From Actinopolymorpha rutila (GTDB lineage Bacteria > Actinomycetota > Actinomycetes > Propionibacteriales > Actinopolymorphaceae), in contig NZ_JACBZH010000001.1 in NCBI RefSeq assembly GCF_013407855.1, forward strand, positions 5,766,001-5,830,000: a DNA stretch of 64,000 nucleotides. The letters are read 5' to 3'. The translations under genes and the position numbers were made by a program. The notes under the pieces were generated by a model that saw only the letters and a list, made by a program, of their open reading frames with translations, was not told the origin of the DNA and ran no database searches. Positions within the stretch are counted from its first letter, which is position 1. The number at the start of each line of letters is the position of its first letter. Below, piece by piece: positions 43,164-50,871 of this stretch.

Positions 43164-44345
43164 CTACCCGGCCGGGGCAACCGGTTCGGGGCCGGTCGGC
43201 GACGGGGCCGGCTCGGCCGGTCGGTGCGCTCCGGGCGACGGCAGCATCAGGCTCATCACGACCAGGGCGGCGCCGAAGCAGACCACCGGGAGGGCCCACC
43301 AGATCAGGTCGTACCTCGCAAGGAAGTACGCCAGGACCAGCCCGCCGATCGCGACCAGGGCGCCGGTGTCGCGTACCGCCGCTGCGGGCAGGCGCGGCCG
43401 GCGGGCGACCAGCACCAGTCCCACGACCACCGCCGCGGCCAGCAGCGCGGCCACCGCCCACACGACGCTCGCGGGCAGCCCGGCCATCGCGCCGGGGCCG
43501 GCGAGGTTGCTGCGCAGGGTGGCCTTCACGCCGGGCAGGATCGCCGCGCTGTCGTCGGCGTGCACGCCGGGGAGCTCGGCGTAGGTGGTCACCGCGCTCT
43601 TGCCCGGCAGGTTGGCGGCGGTGAAGGTGACCGTGGACCCGTCGGCTCTGGCCCTGCAGGGCGCCGCGTCGTCGGTGATGGTGCACGACACCCGGGCCGG
43701 CGTCCCCGGCGCCGTCACCGTCAGCCGCACCCGGTCGATCGGCTCGTCGTGGGCGGAGATCGCGTTCCACCACATCTGCGCCGTGCCGGCGCCGGACGCG
43801 CCCTGCCGCTGGTCGCCCGGCGAGGTGACCAGCCCGCGCAGGACGTAGCTGACCTCGTAGCTGTGCCGCCCGGCCGGGGTGGTGCCGTCCGGCCCGATCC
43901 AGATGGCGTACCACCAGGCCTGATGGTCGTGGTACGTCCGCACCGGGCGGCCGTCCATGCGTACCGCCAGGTCGTGCACCGACACCACCTGGCCGGTCGC
44001 CTGGTCACGGCCGTCCGCGCTCTCACCGGCCGAGGTGAACCTGATCGGCACCGCCCAGTTCAGCGGGGTGGGCCGGCCCGCCGCCAGGTCGTAGGTGAAC
44101 CGCTCACGCACGGCGACCGAGCCGTCGGTGCCGACCCGGGCGGTGATGTCGTACGCCGGGATGCGGTCACCCTCGGCAGCCTTGGCGGCCTTGGCTGCTT
44201 TCGCGGCCCCGGCGGCCTTCGCCACCGCCGCGTGGGCGGGCGCCGGGTGGGCCAGGCCGAGCCCGGCCAGCACCAGCCCCGCGAGGAGCGAGGCCAAGGG
44301 GAGTACGACCGGGAACCGGGTCCGGCCGCCGTACGCCGTCGTCAT
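43164..44345 (-). CDS. DUF2207-like membrane protein
   Basis: A 393-residue exported membrane protein resembling DUF2207. It has a signal peptide (VVLPLASLLAGLVLAGLGLA then AHPAPAHA), an Ala/Lys repeat (AKAAGAAKAAKAAKAAEGD, about 42-60), a beta-rich outer domain of about 220 residues with VAVRERFTYDL, AWWYAIWIGPDG and SYEVSYVLRGLVTSPGDQRQ, and three helices near the C-terminus before a Pro-rich cytoplasmic tail. Function is unknown. It is preceded by the GNAT gene on the same strand with 47 bp between. Confidence 0.7.
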   Translation of the reverse strand: MTTAYGGRTRFPVVLPLASLLAGLVLAGLGLAHPAPAHAAVAKAAGAAKAAKAAKAAEGDRIPAYDITARVGTDGSVAVRERFTYDLAAGRPTPLNWAVPIRFTSAGESADGRDQATGQVVSVHDLAVRMDGRPVRTYHDHQAWWYAIWIGPDGTTPAGRHSYEVSYVLRGLVTSPGDQRQGASGAGTAQMWWNAISAHDEPIDRVRLTVTAPGTPARVSCTITDDAAPCRARADGSTVTFTAANLPGKSAVTTYAELPGVHADDSAAILPGVKATLRSNLAGPGAMAGLPASVVWAVAALLAAAVVVGLVLVARRPRLPAAAVRDTGALVAIGGLVLAYFLARYDLIWWALPVVCFGAALVVMSLMLPSPGAHRPAEPAPSPTGPEPVAPAG

Positions 44346-44392
44346 GACCGCTCAGCCTGCCAGCACACCCTGTGCGAACACACCCTGCGTCC

Positions 44393-45352
44393 TCATCCCG
44401 GGCCTGTCACCCAAGCCCGCTCGAAGCGGTACGCCGTCACGTCGCGCACCGGCCGGTAGCCGACCGCGGCGTAGATCTTGTTCGACGTCGGGTTGGCCAG
44501 GTCGGTGTAGAGGGCGCACGTCTTGGCGCCGGCGTCCAGCTCGTGCCGACTGACGGCGGCGACCAGCGCGCTCGCGTACCCGCGTCCGCGCCGGTCACGC
44601 GGGGTGTAGACGGGACCGATGCGGACGACGCCGTGCACCGGCGTGGTGACGCCGAGGTGCGACACCGGCCCGTCGTGGTCCCACACCCACGAACGCCGCT
44701 CGGCCAGCCGCAGGTCGACGGCCTCGGTCACGCGGCGCCGCTCCACCTCGGTCGGCGCGTTCACCGGCCGGCCGGCGGCCTCGGCGGCGTCCGCCTCGAA
44801 GGCGAGGCACCACGCCAGCAGGACGTCCCGGTCGGCGGCGGTGGCCAACCTGGGCGCGCCCGGGACCGCCATCGGCGGCGGCGTCACCGCGTCCAGCGCG
44901 TGTAGGCGCTCGGCAAGCTCGGGTACGGCCTGGGCGCCGGTGAGGCGTTCCCACGTCCGGGTGAAGTCGGCGACGTACGGGTGGGTGCCGACCACGCCCG
45001 CCGCGTCCGGGCAGGCCGCGGCCAGGAGTTCCGCGGCCAGTTCAGCGGCCGGGCCGGACTCCGCGGACAGCCACACCCGCTGCGGAGGGGTTCGCATGGC
45101 GGCGGCCACCACGTCGCCGCCCTCGCCTCCGCCGCCCTCACCTCCGTCGCCGTCGCCTCCGCCGCCCTCGCCTCCGTCGCCGTCGCCGGTTCGCACTGTG
45201 AGGTACGTCGCCGGCGCCGGGTCGGTGATCACCCCGGCCGCCCGGCCGGTGACGTTGGTGACCAGCACGTTGTTGACCACCGGGTCCGCTGCGAAGTAGC
45301 CCGCGGCCGAGGCCAGGAAGGCGGCCGGGTCGTCGGTGAGCTCGCCGTGCAC
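44393..45352 (-). CDS. GNAT family acetyltransferase with Gly/Asp/Glu repeat
   Basis: A 319-residue protein with a GNAT acetyltransferase domain at the C-terminus. The acetyl-CoA loop is RDRRGRGYASALVAAVSRHE and the next strand is CALYTDLANPTSNKIYAAVG followed by YRPVRDVTAYRF. The N-terminal 180 residues form a less conserved domain interrupted by a low-complexity Gly/Asp/Glu stretch at about 56-80, encoded by a 30-bp DNA repeat. Substrate unknown. GTG start at 45352 gives a natural N-terminus. It lies 68 bp after menD, so it may be transcribed with menC-menD. Confidence 0.82.
   Translation of the reverse strand: MHGELTDDPAAFLASAAGYFAADPVVNNVLVTNVTGRAAGVITDPAPATYLTVRTGDGDGGEGGGGDGDGGEGGGGEGGDVVAAAMRTPPQRVWLSAESGPAAELAAELLAAACPDAAGVVGTHPYVADFTRTWERLTGAQAVPELAERLHALDAVTPPPMAVPGAPRLATAADRDVLLAWCLAFEADAAEAAGRPVNAPTEVERRRVTEAVDLRLAERRSWVWDHDGPVSHLGVTTPVHGVVRIGPVYTPRDRRGRGYASALVAAVSRHELDAGAKTCALYTDLANPTSNKIYAAVGYRPVRDVTAYRFERAWVTGPG
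45121..45187 (-). repeat. 30-bp in-frame repeat in the GNAT gene
   Basis: About 2.2 copies of a 30-bp unit (45141-45170 is one full copy). Read on the minus strand it encodes a 10-residue Gly/Asp/Glu unit (GDGDGGEGGG-like). The unit length is a multiple of three, so copy changes keep the frame. Confidence 0.75.
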
Positions 45353-45420
45353 CCGCCGATCATCCCACCGACGGCGGGATCGGGGCGCCCGCCGACCTAC
45401 GTCCTCGCGGGCTCGAAGCG

Positions 45421-47196
45421 TCAGCGCACGCCGTCGTACGCCGCGGCCGCCACCGCCTCGCGCAGCCGCGCGTGCAGGTCACGGGTGCGCGACCGGTCGA
45501 CCGGCACCTCGACGACGCGCAGGCCGCGAGACCGGGAAAGCGCCCCGCGCAGCTCCGCTCCGTTCGTCGCCCGGGTGAACGGCGTGTGGGTCGCCGCGGC
45601 GAGGGAGCCGAGGTCGACGCCGTGCGGCGTACCGAAGATCCGCTCGAACGCCTCGGCGTGGTCGGGCCCGCCCTGTTCGAGGGTGCTGAAGATGCCGCCG
45701 CCGTCGTCGTTGACCACCACGATGGTGAGGTCGGGCCGGGCTTCGTACGGGCCGCGGACGAGCGCGTTGGCGTCGTGCAGGAACGTGAGGTCGCCGACCA
45801 GCGCGTACGCCGGACCGGACCGGTGCACCAGCGCCGCCCCGATCGCGGTGGACAGGGTGCCGTCGATGCCGGCCAGGCCGCGGTTGCTCAGTACGCGGCG
45901 GTGGTTGCGCGGGTCGATCCGGCCGGACTCGTCGACCAGCCGGTTGCCCCACGGCGCGGCGGCGAGGTCGAGGTCGCGGATCGGGTTGGAGGAGCCGGCC
46001 ACCAGCAGGCCGCCCTCGGGCAGTACGCCGGCGACCTCCCGTGCGACGTGCAGCCCGGTGAACTCCGGCTCCTCCGCGAGTACGTCGTCGACGGCGGCGC
46101 GGGCGGCCCGGTCGGCGGCCAGCCAGGCGGCCAGCCACTCGTCCGGCTCACGCCGGCCGGCACCCTCGACCGTCCCCTCCAGCGCCGCGGTCGTGGTGAC
46201 GCGGTACGCCTGGTGGCCGGCGTCGGGCCAGGACGGCCGGCGGGACACCACGACGATCTCGACGTCCGGGCGGGCGAGCAGCCGGGTCACCGGTCGGGAC
46301 AGCGTGGGCCAGCCGTGCACCACCACGCGTTCGATGCCGGCTTCGAGGTCGGGCCCGGTGTCCAGCAGCAGGCGGTAGGGGCCGAGCGCGTTCGGGCCGG
46401 ACCGCGCACCGCTGGAGGGCTCGGCGAGCAGCGGCCAGCCGGCCGTCTCGGCCAGCCAGCGGGCCTGCGCGTCGGTGCCGTCGCCGGCGACCACCACCGT
46501 CCGCGGCCCTTCCTCCAGCCAGGCGATGTGCTCGGTGGACACGCGCTCGATCCGGGTCCACCTGCCGTGCCCGGACCGGCCGGCGAGGGACTCCGGCCAG
46601 TCGTCGCGCAGGCGGGGGTCCTCGAGGTCCACCGGGTCGGTCGGTTCGGGTACCAGCGGGTCGCGGAACGCGAAGTTCAGGTGTACCGGGCCGGGGTTGC
46701 GGTCGCGGAAGCCGCGCGCCGCCGCGGTTGCCCGGCCGACGAGCTCGCGCCAGTAGGCGTTCTGGCCAGGCCTGCGCTCGGGTACGCCGACCTCGTGGAA
46801 GAGCCGCACCGCGTCGCCGTACAGCTTGAGCTGGTCCGTCGTCTGGCTGGCGCCCACGCCCCGCAGCTCCGGCGGCCGGTCCGCGGTGAGCACCAGCAGC
46901 GGTATCCCCGCGTGGTTGGCCTCGAGGACGGCCGGGTGCAGGTTGGCCGCGGCGGTGCCGGAGGTGCACACCACCGGGACCGGGCGGCGGCCGGCCTTGG
47001 CCAGGCCGAGGGCCAGGAACCCGGCGGTGCGTTCGTCGACGCGTACGTGCAGCCGGATCCGGCCCCGTGCGTCAGCGGCGTGCAGGGCGAACGCGAGCGC
47101 GGCGTTGCGGGATCCGGGTGCGAGCACCGCCTCGCGTACGCCACACCGCCACAGCTCGTCGACGACCACCCGGGCCAGTGCGGTGGACGGGTTCAC
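45421..47196 (-). CDS. menD: SEPHCHC synthase
   Basis: MenD, 591 residues, a thiamine diphosphate enzyme that joins isochorismate and 2-oxoglutarate, releasing CO2, to make SEPHCHC in menaquinone synthesis. Visible blocks are VLAPGSRNAALAFAL, VDERTAGFLALGLAKAGRRP, VVCTSGTAAANLHPAVLEAN, VLTADRPPELRGVGASQTTD, and the thiamine-binding LVGDLTFLHDANALVRG with VVVNDDGGGIFSTLEQGGPD. SNRGLAGIDGTLSTAIGAAL is also diagnostic. The GTG start at 47196 overlaps the menC stop (GTGA), and the longer reading upstream lies inside menC. Confidence 0.95.
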   Translation of the reverse strand: MNPSTALARVVVDELWRCGVREAVLAPGSRNAALAFALHAADARGRIRLHVRVDERTAGFLALGLAKAGRRPVPVVCTSGTAAANLHPAVLEANHAGIPLLVLTADRPPELRGVGASQTTDQLKLYGDAVRLFHEVGVPERRPGQNAYWRELVGRATAAARGFRDRNPGPVHLNFAFRDPLVPEPTDPVDLEDPRLRDDWPESLAGRSGHGRWTRIERVSTEHIAWLEEGPRTVVVAGDGTDAQARWLAETAGWPLLAEPSSGARSGPNALGPYRLLLDTGPDLEAGIERVVVHGWPTLSRPVTRLLARPDVEIVVVSRRPSWPDAGHQAYRVTTTAALEGTVEGAGRREPDEWLAAWLAADRAARAAVDDVLAEEPEFTGLHVAREVAGVLPEGGLLVAGSSNPIRDLDLAAAPWGNRLVDESGRIDPRNHRRVLSNRGLAGIDGTLSTAIGAALVHRSGPAYALVGDLTFLHDANALVRGPYEARPDLTIVVVNDDGGGIFSTLEQGGPDHAEAFERIFGTPHGVDLGSLAAATHTPFTRATNGAELRGALSRSRGLRVVEVPVDRSRTRDLHARLREAVAAAAYDGVR

Positions 47197-48155
47197 GCGA
47201 GGCCCTCCACCCGGTCCAGGCGCTCCAGCCAGCGCTGCCGGGTCGCCTCGTCGGCGGCGGCCGCGGCCAGCCGGGCGGGTTCGGGTTCGGGCCGGACGAC
47301 CGGCAGCGCGCCGTCCACGGGGACCAGCGGGTCGGCCACCACGTCGGCGGTCAGCATCGAGACGGTGGCCAGGCCGCAGGCGTACGGCAACTCCGGCAGC
47401 GCGGCGGCCAGCGCGACCCCGGCGGCGATCCCGATCGAGGTCTCCAGCGCGCTCGACACCACCACCGGGAGGCCGATCTGCTCGGCGATCCGCAGCGCGG
47501 CCAGCACCCCGCCGAGCGGCTGGACCTTGAGCACGGCGATGTCGGCGGCCTCGTGCCGGACGACGCGGTAGGGGTCGGCGGCCTGCCGGATCGACTCGTC
47601 GGCGGCGATCGGCACGTCGACCCGTCGGCGTACCTGGGCGAGTTCCTCGACGGTGGCGCAGGGTTGTTCGGCGTACTCCAGACCACCGGCGGCCTTGTCC
47701 AGCCAGGTGATCATCCGGACCGCGGTGTCGACGTCCCAGCCGCCGTTGGCGTCGACCCGGATCCGGCCGTCGGGGCCGAGGGCATCGCGGACCGCCTCCA
47801 CCCGCGACAGGTCGTCGGACTCTGGCTGGCCGGGCTCGGCGACCTTCACCTTGGCGGTACGGCAGCCGGCGCTGCGGCACACCACCCCGTGCGCCTGCTC
47901 GGGGCCGACGGCGGGAACGGTGCAGTTGACCGGGATCGCGTCGCGAACTGGGGTGGGCCACACGTCGTACGCGGCCTCGCGGGCCGCCCGCAGCCAGGGG
48001 ACGCAGGTGGCGTCGTCGTAGTCGAGGAAGGGGCTGAACTCCGCCCAGCCCGCCGGGCCGCGGACCAGGATCCCCTCACGGAGGGTGATGCTACGGAAGC
48101 GGTTGCGCATGGCCACCGCGAAGACGTGCAGATCGCCGTCCGCCCGGATGATCAT
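47193..48155 (-). CDS. menC: o-Succinylbenzoate synthase
   Basis: MenC, 320 residues, of the enolase superfamily. It dehydrates SHCHC to o-succinylbenzoate. Catalytic residues are readable: the lysine in TAKVKVAEPG, metal ligands in RIRVDANGGWDVDTAVR, LEYAEQPCATVEELAQ and PIAADESIRQ, and the second lysine in IAVLKVQPLGG. VVVSSALETSIGIAAGVALA is the usual C-terminal part. The ATG at 48155 has a GGAGGA site 7 bp upstream. It heads the menC-menD unit and is divergent from menE, with a perfect 19-bp palindrome between them. Confidence 0.95.
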   Translation of the reverse strand: MIIRADGDLHVFAVAMRNRFRSITLREGILVRGPAGWAEFSPFLDYDDATCVPWLRAAREAAYDVWPTPVRDAIPVNCTVPAVGPEQAHGVVCRSAGCRTAKVKVAEPGQPESDDLSRVEAVRDALGPDGRIRVDANGGWDVDTAVRMITWLDKAAGGLEYAEQPCATVEELAQVRRRVDVPIAADESIRQAADPYRVVRHEAADIAVLKVQPLGGVLAALRIAEQIGLPVVVSSALETSIGIAAGVALAAALPELPYACGLATVSMLTADVVADPLVPVDGALPVVRPEPEPARLAAAAADEATRQRWLERLDRVEGLA

Positions 48156-48213
48156 GGCAGCATCCTCCGTCCCTTCCCCGCCACTGTCCCCGTCGGGGTG
48201 TTCCCCCGCACGT

Positions 48214-48232
48214 TCGTGACACAGTGTCACGA
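48214..48232. promoter_or_regulatory. Perfect 19-bp dyad between menC and menE
   Basis: TCGTGACACAGTGTCACGA: 9-bp arms around a single central A. It lies 59 bp before the menC start and 24 bp before the menE start, and covers the expected -35 region of the menE promoter (-10 at 48244). Position and symmetry strongly suggest a repressor or activator site shared by the divergent men genes. The regulator is not identifiable from the sequence; the spacing of GTGA and TCAC (7 bp) does not fit CRP or Rex. Confidence 0.6.
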
Positions 48233-48243
48233 GACCGGGCTCG

Positions 48244-48249
48244 TACCCT
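48244..48249 (+). promoter_or_regulatory. -10 element for a probably leaderless menE transcript
   Basis: TACCCT ends 6 bp before the menE GTG (48256), so the message would begin at the start codon. The -35 position falls inside the dyad at 48214-48232. Confidence 0.45.
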
Positions 48250-48255
48250 AGTCAC

Positions 48256-49515
48256 GTGCCAACCGACTTCCACCGCCGACTGGTCGCCGTCGAACTCGTG
48301 GACGAGCACCCTCCCGACCGCTCGGGCGACGGCTCGCAGGCCCTAGTCGATCATGCCGACCCGAACGTCGTGCGGGCCGGTGTCGACGGACTGCTGGCGC
48401 TGCTCGCGGACCGGCTCGACGGCAACGGACCGGCGCCGGCGCCGCTCGCGCCGGGACCCGAGCGCGAACAGATCCTGACCATACTCCGGACCGATCTTCC
48501 GCTGGAACGCGACGACATCGCCGTCGTACTACCCACGTCCGGCTCCACCGGCGAGCCGAAGGGAGCGCTGCTGCCCGGGTCGGCGCTGCTGCACTCGGCC
48601 AGGGCGACGCTGGACGCCCTCGGCGGCCCCGGCCGGTGGTTGCTGGCGCTGCCGCCGACCCGGGTGGCCGGCCTGCAGGTGCTGGTCCGGTCGCTGGTCG
48701 CGGGGACGACGCCGGTGGTGATGCCGGGCCGGTTCACGGTGGAGGCGTTCACGGCGGCGACCTCGCGGCTGGGCTCCGGCTCGCCCGGCGGGTCCGGCCC
48801 GTCCGGACGTCGGTACACCGCGCTGGTGCCGACCCAGCTCGGGCGACTGCTCGACGCCGGGCCGGAGGCCGTGGACGCGCTCAGGTCGTACGACGCGGTG
48901 CTGGCCGGCGGCGGGGCGAGTTCGGCGGCGCTGCTGGAGCGGGCCCGCTCGGCCGGGGTCCGGGTGGTCACGACGTACGGCATGACCGAGACGTGCGGCG
49001 GGTGCGTCTACGACGGGCGGCCGCTGGCCGGGGTCGAGTTGGACATCGACGAGGTGAGCGGCCTGGTGCGGATCGGCGGCGCGACGGTGTTCGCCGGCTA
49101 CCGGCGCCGGCCCGACCTCACCGCGGCGGCGCTGGTGGACGGCCGGCACCTGACCAGCGACCTCGGCCGGCTGCGCCCCGACGGGACGCTGGAGATCCTC
49201 GGCCGGGCCGACGACGTGGTGGTCTCCGGCGGTGTCAACGTCCCCTTGCTCGCGGTGGAGCGGGCGGTCGCGTCGTGTCCCGGGGTCGCCGAGGCGGCGG
49301 CGGTGGGAGTCCCGGACGCCGAGTGGGGATCCCGGGTCCGGGCGTACGTCGTACTCCGGCCGGGTGCCGACGCGCCCGCGCTGGCCGACGTCCGCGACCA
49401 CGTGAGCGCGGCGCATCCTCGCGCGTACGCCCCGCGCGAGGTGGTCGTGGTCGACGCACTGCCACTGCTGCCCTCGGGGAAGGTCGACCGCTCGGCGCTA
49501 CGCGCCACCGGCTGA
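48256..49515 (+). CDS. menE: o-Succinylbenzoate-CoA ligase
   Basis: MenE, 419 residues, an acyl-adenylate ligase activating o-succinylbenzoate with ATP and CoA. Motifs: the phosphate loop VVLPTSGSTGEPKGALL (about 92-108), VVTTYGMTETCGGCVYDG, DLGRLRPDGTLEILGRADDV followed by VVSGGVNV, and the C-terminal catalytic lysine in LLPSGKVDRSAL. It is shorter than typical ligases (about 500), as is usual for actinobacterial MenE. The GTG start follows a -10 element by 6 bp. Context with menC, menD and menA makes the assignment firm. Confidence 0.93.
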   Translation: MPTDFHRRLVAVELVDEHPPDRSGDGSQALVDHADPNVVRAGVDGLLALLADRLDGNGPAPAPLAPGPEREQILTILRTDLPLERDDIAVVLPTSGSTGEPKGALLPGSALLHSARATLDALGGPGRWLLALPPTRVAGLQVLVRSLVAGTTPVVMPGRFTVEAFTAATSRLGSGSPGGSGPSGRRYTALVPTQLGRLLDAGPEAVDALRSYDAVLAGGGASSAALLERARSAGVRVVTTYGMTETCGGCVYDGRPLAGVELDIDEVSGLVRIGGATVFAGYRRRPDLTAAALVDGRHLTSDLGRLRPDGTLEILGRADDVVVSGGVNVPLLAVERAVASCPGVAEAAAVGVPDAEWGSRVRAYVVLRPGADAPALADVRDHVSAAHPRAYAPREVVVVDALPLLPSGKVDRSALRATG

Positions 49516-49635
49516 GCTGCTGTCCACGCGGCCCGGCCCGTCGACGCGGTCCGTCGACCCGGCCCGTCGACACCGGCGGTCGGCACGGGCCGACCCGGGC
49601 GCGGCGAACGGCACCGCCGTTGAAAGAATCCGGCC

Positions 49636-50508
49636 GTGGCAACTCCCGCAGAGTGGTTGGACGGCGCCCGTCCGCGCACGCTGTCCGCGTCGATCTCACC
49701 GGTCGTCGCGGGCTCCGGTGCGGCCGCGGCCGCCGGCTCGTTCGTCGCCTGGAAGGCCGCCCTCGCGCTCGTCGTCGCGGTGGCCCTGCAGGTCGGCTCC
49801 AACTACGCCAACGACTACTCCGACGGCATCCGCGGCACCGACGACAACCGCGTCGGCCCGCAGCGCCTGGTCGGTTCCGGCGCGGCTCGGCCGAGGACGG
49901 TGAAAGCCGTCGCCTTCGGCTGCTTCGCGGTCGCCGCGGTCTGCGGTCTCGTCCTCGCGCTCACCACCGCGTGGTGGCTGCTGCTGGTCGGCGTGGCCGC
50001 GGTCGCCGCCGCGTGGTTCTACACCGGAGGCAGCAGGCCGTACGGCTACTACGCGCTCGGCGAGATCAGCGTGTTCGTGTTCTTCGGCCTGGTCGCGGTG
50101 ATCGGCACCACGTACGTGCAGACCGGCCGGGTGACCTGGCCCGCCGTCGCCTGTGCGTTCGGCGTCGGCGCGCTCACCTGCGCGCTGCTGGTGGCCAACA
50201 ACCTGCGGGACATCCCGACCGACCGGGAGAGCGGCAAGCGCACCCTCGCGGTCGTGATGGGCGACCGCGGATCCCGTCTGCTGTACGCCGGGCTGCAGGC
50301 CGTGGCGTACGTCGTGGTGGTGGTGCTCGCGGTGACGGTGACTCCGTGGACGCTGCTGGCGCTGCTCTCCCTGCCGCTGGCGATCCGGCCGGTGGCCACG
50401 GTCCTGCGCGGGACCACCGGCCGGGAGCTCATCCCGGTGCTCCGCGACACCGGCGTGGCCGAACTCGCCTACGCCGTGCTGCTCGCTGTCGGGCTCGTCC
50501 TCGCCTGA
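49636..50508 (+). CDS. menA: 1,4-dihydroxy-2-naphthoate polyprenyltransferase
   Basis: MenA, 290 residues, an eight- or nine-helix membrane prenyltransferase of the UbiA superfamily that attaches the polyprenyl tail to the naphthoate ring. The two aspartate-rich motifs are present: NYANDYSDGIRGTDD (about 57-71) and NNLRDIPTDRESGKRTLAVV (about 191-210). RVGPQRLVGSGAARPRTVKA between them is typical. The GTG start is used; AAGAAT lies 6 bp before it, so the transcript may also be leaderless, though this match is weaker than for menE. It lies 120 bp after menE on the same strand. Confidence 0.95.
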   Translation: MATPAEWLDGARPRTLSASISPVVAGSGAAAAAGSFVAWKAALALVVAVALQVGSNYANDYSDGIRGTDDNRVGPQRLVGSGAARPRTVKAVAFGCFAVAAVCGLVLALTTAWWLLLVGVAAVAAAWFYTGGSRPYGYYALGEISVFVFFGLVAVIGTTYVQTGRVTWPAVACAFGVGALTCALLVANNLRDIPTDRESGKRTLAVVMGDRGSRLLYAGLQAVAYVVVVVLAVTVTPWTLLALLSLPLAIRPVATVLRGTTGRELIPVLRDTGVAELAYAVLLAVGLVLA

Positions 50509-50568
50509 GGTCCCGCCCGCCCGAGCCCTTCTGGCCGAAGACCTCGGCACGCGGGCGGGCCGGTCGAC

Positions 50569-50787
50569 TCAGGTGCGCTCGGTGGGGTCGTCCGTCGTGG
50601 ACGACGTACCCATCTCGTCCTCGGTCTCCTGCTTGGCATGGGACACCTGCCGGCGCTCCTGGAGCCGTCGGACGTACTCCGGGTTGATCTGCTCCTCGTC
50701 GATGTCGCGCGGATCCTCGCCTGGCGTTGCGCCTTCCTTGGCCCAGCGAGACTTGTCCTGCGAGTCGCGGCGCGGTTCGTCGGTCAT
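50569..50787 (-). CDS. Small acidic hypothetical protein, 72 aa
   Basis: A 72-residue, strongly charged protein (MTDEPRRDSQDKSRWAKEGA, then PGEDPRDIDEEQINPEYVRR and a Ser/Thr/Glu tail). No membrane segment or cysteine; it looks mostly disordered with one short helix. Not recognised as a known family. The codon pattern is typical for this genome and the ATG gives a natural N-terminus. It converges on menA with a 60-bp gap and is followed upstream by the Cds1-like gene on the same strand. Confidence 0.6.
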   Translation of the reverse strand: MTDEPRRDSQDKSRWAKEGATPGEDPRDIDEEQINPEYVRRLQERRQVSHAKQETEDEMGTSSTTDDPTERT

Positions 50788-50871
50788 AACTGCCCGCTAC
50801 CCAGGTGCACCGCCCGGAAACTCCGGGGCCGCCGACACGGAGTCCCGGGGTAGCCGACCGTCGATTCCCGG

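Noticed and set aside
45472..47571. Plus-strand open frame (699 codons) opposite menD and menC
   Set aside because: It is an antisense shadow; menD and menC carry complete catalytic motifs.
48215..48231. CRP or Rex site between menC and menE
   Set aside because: GTGA and TCAC are 7 bp apart instead of 6, and the inner bases do not match either consensus.
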